A program made the translations under genes and the position numbers. From Clostridia bacterium (GTDB lineage Bacteria > Bacillota_A > Clostridia > Christensenellales > Borkfalkiaceae): DNA of 11,290 bases. Under the pieces are notes generated by a model. The model saw only the letters and a program-made list of their open reading frames with translations. It did no database searches and was not told where the DNA came from. Location: assembly GCA_017462505.1 (NCBI GenBank), contig JAFTQY010000065.1:1-11290 (forward strand), read 5' to 3'. This document shows positions 6,657 through 11,290 of this stretch, one piece after another; the first letter of the stretch is position 1, and each line of letters opens with the position of its first letter.

Positions 6657-7946
6657 ATGAGCAACGATCAACGCAGAATTGAAACCAAATGCGTACAGGG
6701 GGGCTACACCCCCGGCAACGGCGAGCCTAGACAAGTGCCGATTATTCAGAGCACGACCTTTAAATACAACACCAGCGAGGACATGGGCAAGCTGTTCGAT
6801 TTGGAGGCGAGCGGATATTTTTATTCCCGTCTGCAAAACCCGACCTGCGACACCGTTGCGGCGAAGATTTGCGAGCTGGAAGGCGGCAGCGCGGCAATGC
6901 TGTTGTCGTCGGGACAGGCGGCAAACTTCTTTGCGGTTTTTAATATCGCGACCTGCGGCGACCACGTGATCTCGTCGTCGTCCATCTACGGCGGCACGTA
7001 TAACCTTTTTGCCGTTACCATGAAGAAAATGGGCGTCGAATTTACCTTCGTTTCCCCCGATTGCACGGCGGAAGAGCTGGAAAAGGCGTTTAAACCCAAC
7101 ACGAAAGCGGTGTTCGGCGAAACGATCGCAAACCCTGCGCTCACCGTTTTGGATATCGAAAAATTTGCAACTGCGGCGCACAAGCACGGTGTGCCCCTGA
7201 TCATTGACAACACCTTTGCAACCCCTATCAATTGCCGTCCGTTTGAATTCGGCGCGGATATCGTGACCCATTCGACGACCAAGTACATGGACGGGCACGG
7301 CGTTGCGGTGGGCGGTTGTATCGTGGACAGCGGCAAGTTCGACTGGCTGGCGCACGCGGACAAATTCCCCGGGCTTTGCACCCCCGACGATAGCTATCAC
7401 GGCATCACGTATGCCACCAAATTCGGTTTGGGCGGCGCGTTTATCACCAAGGCGACGGCACAGCTTATGCGTGATTTCGGCTGTACGCAGTCCCCGCAGA
7501 GCGCTTTTTATCTCAACCTTGGCTTGGAAAGCCTGCACGTGCGCATGGAGCGGCATTGTCTGAACGCGCAAAAAGTAGCGGAGTACCTTGAGCAAAACGA
7601 GATGATCGGTTGGGTGAACTACCCCGGTCTTGCCTCGAATAAATATTATGAAACGGCGCAAAAATACATGCCGAAGGGCACGTGCGGCGTGGTGAGCTTT
7701 GGCGTGAAAGGCGGCAGAGCGGCGGCGGAAAAGTTTATGAAGGCTTTGCGCCTGATCGCGATCGAAACGCACGTAGCGGACGCGCGGAGCTGCTGTCTGC
7801 ACCCCGCTAGCGCAACGCACAGACAGATGAACGAGGAAGAGCTGATCGCGGCGGGCGTTCCGGGCGATCTTGTGCGCCTTTCCTGTGGCTTGGAAAATTA
7901 CGAAGATCTGATCGCGGATATCGAACAAGCCCTGAAAACCATTTAA
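6657..7946 (+). CDS. metY: O-acetylhomoserine sulfhydrylase (MetY type)
   Basis: This PLP enzyme of the Cys/Met metabolism family makes homocysteine and acetate from O-acetyl-L-homoserine and sulfide in the cytoplasm. The 429-residue length fits MetY and is longer than the roughly 380-400 of MetB/MetC-type lyases. Motifs seen are QVPIIQSTTF (26-35), YSRLQNPT (56-63), SSGQAAN (84-90, phosphate-binding region), the cofactor-stacking YGGTYNLF (111-118), Asp184 in LIIDNTFATP, and the PLP lysine Lys209 in THSTTKYMDGHG. The end, HPASATHRQM and GDLVRLSCGLENYEDLI, is typical. The ATG follows AAGGAG at five bases. It is the first gene after an extended -10 promoter, and metA follows 47 bases later, supplying its substrate. 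A cystathionine gamma-synthase role is less likely given the length and the MetA partner. Confidence 0.94.
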   Translation: MSNDQRRIETKCVQGGYTPGNGEPRQVPIIQSTTFKYNTSEDMGKLFDLEASGYFYSRLQNPTCDTVAAKICELEGGSAAMLLSSGQAANFFAVFNIATCGDHVISSSSIYGGTYNLFAVTMKKMGVEFTFVSPDCTAEELEKAFKPNTKAVFGETIANPALTVLDIEKFATAAHKHGVPLIIDNTFATPINCRPFEFGADIVTHSTTKYMDGHGVAVGGCIVDSGKFDWLAHADKFPGLCTPDDSYHGITYATKFGLGGAFITKATAQLMRDFGCTQSPQSAFYLNLGLESLHVRMERHCLNAQKVAEYLEQNEMIGWVNYPGLASNKYYETAQKYMPKGTCGVVSFGVKGGRAAAEKFMKALRLIAIETHVADARSCCLHPASATHRQMNEEELIAAGVPGDLVRLSCGLENYEDLIADIEQALKTI

Positions 7947-7962
7947 CGAACAAAAGGAAAAG

Positions 7963-7980
7963 CCCGTCTTTTTAGACGGG
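7963..7980 (+). other. Hairpin between metY and metA, next to the metA start
   Basis: CCCGTC and GACGGG form a perfect 6-bp stem around the loop TTTTTA. No T-run follows, so it should not terminate. It ends 13 bases before the metA ATG, which has only a weak ribosome site (GGTAAC). A purine-rich AAAGGAAAA lies just upstream of the stem. The hairpin could tune metA translation or message stability; this is inference. Confidence 0.5.
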
Positions 7981-7993
7981 TACGGTAACGTAT

Positions 7994-8920
7994 ATGCCTA
8001 TTAAAATTCCCGACAATTTACCTGCGGTGAAAACGCTGGCGGACGAGAATATTTTCGTTATGACCGAAAACCGCGCGATCACACAGGATATCCGTCCTTT
8101 GCGCATCTTGATCTTGAATTTGATGCCTAAAAAAATAGAAACGGAAACGCAGTTTGCGCGGTTGCTCGGCAACTCCCCTTTGCAGGTGGAAATGGAGCTG
8201 ATCCATACCAAATCCCACCAGTCGAAGAACGTCGCCGAGGAGCATTTGCTCGCCTTTTACAAGACGTTTGACGACGTGAAGGGCGAAAATTTCGACGGCA
8301 TGATCATCACGGGCGCGCCTGTGGAGCACCTCGCTTTTGAAGAGGTGGAATACTGGCAGGAGCTGTGCGAGATCATGGAATGGAGCAAGACCCACGTGCA
8401 TAGCACTTTCCACGTTTGTTGGGGGGCGCAGGCGGGCTTGTATTATCATTACGGTATTCAAAAGCACGGCGTGCCTGAAAAGATGTTCGGCGTGTTCCCG
8501 CACCGTGTGGAATATAAAAAATCCATTTTGTTCCGCGGCTTTGACGACGTGTTTATGGTGCCGCAGTCCCGACATACGACGGTTCTGCGTGAGGATATCG
8601 AGGCGGTCTACCCCCTGCGTATCTTGGCGTCGTCTGAGGAAACGGGCGTGTATGCCGTAACGACGAAAAACGGCAGACAGATCTTCGTGACGGGGCATTC
8701 GGAATACGACGCGGACACGCTGAAAAACGAGTACGTGCGCGATTTATCGCAGGGCAAACCCATTTCGATACCGAAAAATTATTTCCCGAACGACGACGAT
8801 ACGCAGCCGCCGATCGTGAGCTGGCGCGGACATGCCCACCTGCTCTTTTCTAACTGGCTGAACTATTTCGTATACCAAAGCACTCCCTACGATATTAAGA
8901 AAGTGGAAGAAAATAAGTAA
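7994..8920 (+). CDS. metA: Homoserine O-acetyltransferase (MetA family)
   Basis: This enzyme acylates the hydroxyl of L-homoserine, the committed step of methionine synthesis. Its 308 residues match the MetA (HTS-fold) family throughout, beginning [20 protein letters not shown]. The catalytic Cys142 is in [15 protein letters not shown], and the His-Glu pair is His235/Glu237 in FVTGHSEYD. Residue 111 in [14 protein letters not shown] is Glu. In this family Glu111 goes with acetyl-CoA use, while the E. coli succinyl enzyme has Gly there, so the product should be O-acetylhomoserine. That agrees with the MetY partner upstream. The ATG gives the normal family N-terminus. The gene shares the metY transcript and ends in a strong terminator 14 bases downstream. 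The chemistry is well supported by family knowledge; acyl specificity is inferred from one residue plus context. Confidence 0.95.
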   Translation: MPIKIPDNLPAVKTLADENIFVMTENRAITQDIRPLRILILNLMPKKIETETQFARLLGNSPLQVEMELIHTKSHQSKNVAEEHLLAFYKTFDDVKGENFDGMIITGAPVEHLAFEEVEYWQELCEIMEWSKTHVHSTFHVCWGAQAGLYYHYGIQKHGVPEKMFGVFPHRVEYKKSILFRGFDDVFMVPQSRHTTVLREDIEAVYPLRILASSEETGVYAVTTKNGRQIFVTGHSEYDADTLKNEYVRDLSQGKPISIPKNYFPNDDDTQPPIVSWRGHAHLLFSNWLNYFVYQSTPYDIKKVEENK

Positions 8921-8933
8921 TTAAAATATGATA

Positions 8934-8976
8934 AAACCCCGACGTTGCAATAACGCAACGGCGGGGTTTGTTTTTT
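8934..8976 (+). terminator. Rho-independent terminator after metA
   Basis: The arms AAACCCCG-CGTTGC (8934-8948, with a mismatched A at 8942) and GCAACG-CGGGGTTT (8955-8969, with a mismatched G at 8961) pair around a 6-base loop. A G and six T residues follow (8971-8976). On the minus strand the same stem is followed by TTTTATCATATTTT, so it may also serve the convergent tcdA gene, though less strongly. Confidence 0.93.
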
Positions 8977-8983
8977 ATGCATA

Positions 8984-9679
8984 TTATTTAATTAAATCCT
9001 TGATGACTTCGCTTGCGACGATCAAACCGACCACGGACGGGACGAACGCAATGCTTGCGGGGATCGGTTTTCCCGTTTCTTCGTCCACCGTTTTGGCGGG
9101 CAACGGTTCTTCTTTGGAATACACCACTTTCAAGTGCTCTATCCCCCGTTTTTTCAGTTCTCTGCGCATCACGCGCGCCAACGGACAGACCGTTGTTTTC
9201 GACACGTCTGCCACCTCAAACGCCGTAGGGTCGAGTTTATTCCCCGCACCCATCGCCGAAATTACGGGCACGTTTGCCGCCTTTGCCTGCTCGATAATCG
9301 CGATTTTTCCGCTGACCGTGTCGATCGCGTCCACAATATAATCGTACTGCGAAAAGTCGAACTGTGCCGCCGTTTCGGGCAGGTAAAACACGTTGTGCGT
9401 GCGCACCGTAATATCGGGATTGATATCCTTGGCGCGCTCTGCCGCGACCTCCGTTTTCTGCCGACCGAGCGTGGAATGGAGCGCAATAATTTGCCGATTG
9501 ATATTCGACAAGCTGACCTTGTCGTTGTCAATCAGATCGAGCGCGCCCACGCCGCTACGGGCGAGCGCCTCCACGACGTAGCCGCCCACGCCGCCGATTC
9601 CAAACACAGCTACACGTGCCTTTTTCAGTTTTTTAACTCCCTCTTGCCCAAGCAAGAGCGTCGTTCTGGAAAATTGCAT
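8984..9679 (-). CDS. tcdA: tRNA threonylcarbamoyladenosine dehydratase
   Basis: TcdA (CsdL/YgdL) is an E1-like, ATP-dependent enzyme that cyclises t6A at position 37 of ANN-decoding tRNAs to ct6A. Counting from the ATG at 9679, the protein has 231 residues. It starts MQFSRTTLLLGQEGVKKLK, as the family does. Visible motifs are the nucleotide-binding loop VFGIGGVGGYV (26-36), the acidic IDND (50-53), NINRQ (59-63), YIVDAIDT (114-121) and CPLARVMRRELKKRGI (165-180). The start at 9679 is chosen because CGGAG lies six bases upstream. In-frame ATGs at 9712 and 9703 would add 11 or 8 residues and lack a ribosome site. It follows the metallo-beta-lactamase-fold gene closely (21 bases to the first ATG), so the two are probably co-transcribed, and it converges on metA. 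Confidence 0.92.
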   Translation of the reverse strand: MQFSRTTLLLGQEGVKKLKKARVAVFGIGGVGGYVVEALARSGVGALDLIDNDKVSLSNINRQIIALHSTLGRQKTEVAAERAKDINPDITVRTHNVFYLPETAAQFDFSQYDYIVDAIDTVSGKIAIIEQAKAANVPVISAMGAGNKLDPTAFEVADVSKTTVCPLARVMRRELKKRGIEHLKVVYSKEEPLPAKTVDEETGKPIPASIAFVPSVVGLIVASEVIKDLIK

Positions 9680-9733
9680 AATTTTCTCCGTATTTTCATT
9701 CATCGCGGACATGGTATGCCCATTTTGTATTTT

Positions 9734-10987
9734 TTATGCGGTTTCTTTCCACGCGTCGGGCATGGTGCGGTTGTTTTTAAACCATTCCGTATCCTTAAAT
9801 ACGGTATTGTTGTTAGAGCAATTGACCGACACCGTTTTACCGTCCGAGGTCACCACAATATTGCCGTTCATCGATTCGTAACCCTTGTCGTTATCCGACA
9901 CGATCGTTGTTACGTATACTTTGTCCGTATAGGGCGCGACGTTGTCCACAAACGCCTGCGACGGGAACATGTTCGCCACGTTATCCGTGTATTCGTCGCT
10001 GCCGCAACAACAGCACACGCATACGATTTTCGGTTCGATTACCGCAAAAAGCTCGGGCGTGTTGGACGTCGGACTGCCGTGGTGACCGCCCTTGAACAGG
10101 TCGCATTTCGGCAAGTCGTTGTTTTCGATCAGCGACTGTTCGCCGTCGTGTTCCAAATCCCCCGTAAACAGATAGTTTTTCGCACCCTGCGAAAGCAGCA
10201 TACACACCGAATAATCGTTTTCGTCGCTCGTCGTTTCCTCATAGAAACGCTGATACAGAATATTCATTGTGATTCCTTCGCCAAGCTGATAGGACCGCTG
10301 TGCGCCGTTTTCTTCGTTCCAACATTCCAGCGCGGTATAGACCGACGTCCCCTCGCCTTTGGCGTATTCGACAGCGTCTAAATATTTTCCGTACAGCGTG
10401 GCGTTGCCCTTATCCGTAACCGCGGATTTTCCCGTCAAAGGGAATTGAATCAACGTGTCTACCTCATAGGAATACAAGATGCCGTTATAGCCCGAAGCCG
10501 TGCTAGTGCCGACCATACCCGCAATATGATCTTGATCGGCATGCGTTGCAATTACGTATTCCAAAACGCCGTCCGTACAGTATTGATTGACGTAATTTTT
10601 AATCGTCGTAGCCGAGCTTTGCCGCGAGCCCGCGTCGATCAGCACTTCGGTATCGCCCACCTTGATCAGCGTGCAATCCCCCGTGTATTTATTTCCAGGC
10701 TCTAAAAAGTGAATACTCAGCTCCGCCGTTACGATATCTTCCACAGAGCCGCTCTCGGACGAGCTATTTTCCTCGGACAAGCTTTCGCTTGTTTCGGACG
10801 AAATATCACTTTCCAAGGAGCTTTCGTTTTCCGAAGAAAGCGCTGACGAGCTTTCGTGTTCAACGGAAGAAGAATCCTTTCCGAGCAATTCGTCCAGCAT
10901 CGCACAGCCCGAAATTCCTAAGCATAACCCTAAGGAAAGGAAAAGCGCAACTAGTTTTTTATAAAAATTTTTCATATTCTTACCCAT
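9734..10987 (-). CDS. ComEC-like metallo-beta-lactamase-fold lipoprotein
   Basis: This is a secreted, probably lipid-anchored hydrolase of the group resembling the free C-terminal domain of ComEC. A signal peptide (VALFLSLGLCLGISGC) gives Cys28 as the lipidated residue. Residues about 39-83 are a Ser/Glu/Asp-rich linker. The catalytic domain starts at about 88 with LSIHFLEPG and has the metal motif THADQDH (148-154), a second-half NDYSVCMLL (257-265), FTGDLEHDGE (274-283, Asp277) and FKGGHHGSP (298-306). This pattern fits metal-dependent phosphodiesterases or nucleases; the substrate is unknown. A run VCVCCCCG (322-329) has five cysteines in six positions, where relatives usually have a short glycine/valine strand. 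The start is uncertain: ATG at 10987, or the internal ATG at 10975 that gives a classic MKNFYKK signal start; neither has a clear ribosome site. Confidence 0.88.
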   Translation of the reverse strand: MGKNMKNFYKKLVALFLSLGLCLGISGCAMLDELLGKDSSSVEHESSSALSSENESSLESDISSETSESLSEENSSSESGSVEDIVTAELSIHFLEPGNKYTGDCTLIKVGDTEVLIDAGSRQSSATTIKNYVNQYCTDGVLEYVIATHADQDHIAGMVGTSTASGYNGILYSYEVDTLIQFPLTGKSAVTDKGNATLYGKYLDAVEYAKGEGTSVYTALECWNEENGAQRSYQLGEGITMNILYQRFYEETTSDENDYSVCMLLSQGAKNYLFTGDLEHDGEQSLIENNDLPKCDLFKGGHHGSPTSNTPELFAVIEPKIVCVCCCCGSDEYTDNVANMFPSQAFVDNVAPYTDKVYVTTIVSDNDKGYESMNGNIVVTSDGKTVSVNCSNNNTVFKDTEWFKNNRTMPDAWKETA

Positions 10988-10993
10988 TTTTTG

Positions 10994-11029
10994 AAAAAAC
11001 TGCCGTCGGGAAAATACTCGACGGCAGTT
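10994..11029 (-). terminator. Rho-independent terminator after pflB
   Basis: The 11-bp perfect arms are CGACGGCAGTT (11019-11029) and AACTGCCGTCG (10998-11008) around a 10-base loop. Read on the minus strand, six T residues (10999-10994, the first two being part of the stem end) complete the terminator. It lies 42 bases after the pflB stop. Its T-run ends only six bases before the first ATG of the next gene. Confidence 0.92.
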
Positions 11030-11071
11030 CGTTTCATCGTTTGTTATCTCTGTTTTTCGTCACACGAAAAA

Positions 11072-11290
11072 TTACATGGATTCGTGGATCGTTCTGGAAA
11101 TAACGTCATCCTGCTGTTCTTTCGTAAGCTTAATGAAGTTTACAGCGTAACCGGAAACACGGATGGTGAGCTGAGGATACTTTTCAGGGTGCGCCTGCGC
11201 ATCCAAAAGAGTTTCTCTATCGAATACGTTTACGTTAAGGTGATGACCACCGTCGCCTACGTAACCATCCAACATATTGACCAAATTATC
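11072..11290 (-). CDS. pflB: Pyruvate formate-lyase, C-terminal fragment
   Basis: Formate acetyltransferase converts pyruvate and CoA to acetyl-CoA and formate by a glycyl-radical mechanism in anaerobic cytoplasm. The last 72 residues are in the window, entering in frame at the right edge with [10 protein letters not shown]. The diagnostic glycyl-radical motif RVSGYAVNF carries the radical-bearing glycine. It is preceded by [19 protein letters not shown] and [10 protein letters not shown], and followed by the end [18 protein letters not shown]. These match PflB closely rather than diol dehydratases or other glycyl-radical enzymes. A strong terminator follows. The rest of the gene, and any pflA activase gene, lie beyond the window. 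Confidence 0.95.
   Translation of the reverse strand, partial: DNLVNMLDGYVGDGGHHLNVNVFDRETLLDAQAHPEKYPQLTIRVSGYAVNFIKLTKEQQDDVISRTIHESM

Noticed and set aside
6602..6682. A 26-codon upstream ORF in the metY leader that overlaps the metY start
   Set aside because: It has no ribosome site, contains no methionine or cysteine run that would suggest attenuation, and overlaps the true start by chance of frame.
6600..7928. A 442-codon open frame on the minus strand across metY
   Set aside because: The plus strand encodes a full MetY with all PLP motifs. The antisense translation has no family signature and is basic and low in information.
9134..10381. A 415-codon plus-strand frame across tcdA and the lipoprotein gene
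   Set aside because: It spans two real minus-strand genes and the gap between them, and its product is Arg/His/Val-rich with no motif.

Overview
The window comes from a Gram-positive-type bacterium, most likely an anaerobic member of Bacillota class Clostridia. The clues are two lipobox-bearing secreted lipoproteins, Shine-Dalgarno sites of the GGAGG type, a terminal-MetA/MetY methionine route that uses acetyl activation, and a glycyl-radical pyruvate formate-lyase. Base composition is roughly balanced. No RNA gene, IS element, CRISPR array or phage gene is visible. I cannot place the genus from this sequence.

Positions 1-6493 (minus strand) hold a five-gene peptide/oligopeptide ABC importer. 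Its order is substrate-binding lipoprotein, OppB-type permease, OppC-type permease, OppD-type ATPase and OppF-type ATPase; the last gene runs off the left edge. The standout is the OppC-type permease. It carries about 310 extra residues between TM1 and the conserved GTD-GRDV segment, and these read as a seven-repeat RCC1-like beta-propeller that should sit outside the membrane. The binding protein is also unusual: a segment resembling the normal C-terminal end of family-5 binding proteins lies near its N-terminus, which suggests circular permutation. These two genes also share an exact 21-nt in-frame string.

Positions 6494-8976 (plus strand) form a methionine unit: an extended -10 promoter, metY (O-acetylhomoserine sulfhydrylase), metA (homoserine O-acyltransferase with the acetyl-type Glu111) and a strong terminator. 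Together the two enzymes turn homoserine, acetyl-CoA and sulfide into homocysteine.

Positions 8984-11290 (minus strand) hold, in transcription order, the 3' end of pflB with its terminator, a ComEC-like metallo-beta-lactamase-fold lipoprotein with an odd run of five cysteines, and tcdA (tRNA t6A dehydratase). The lipoprotein gene begins almost directly after the pflB terminator, so its source of transcription is unclear.
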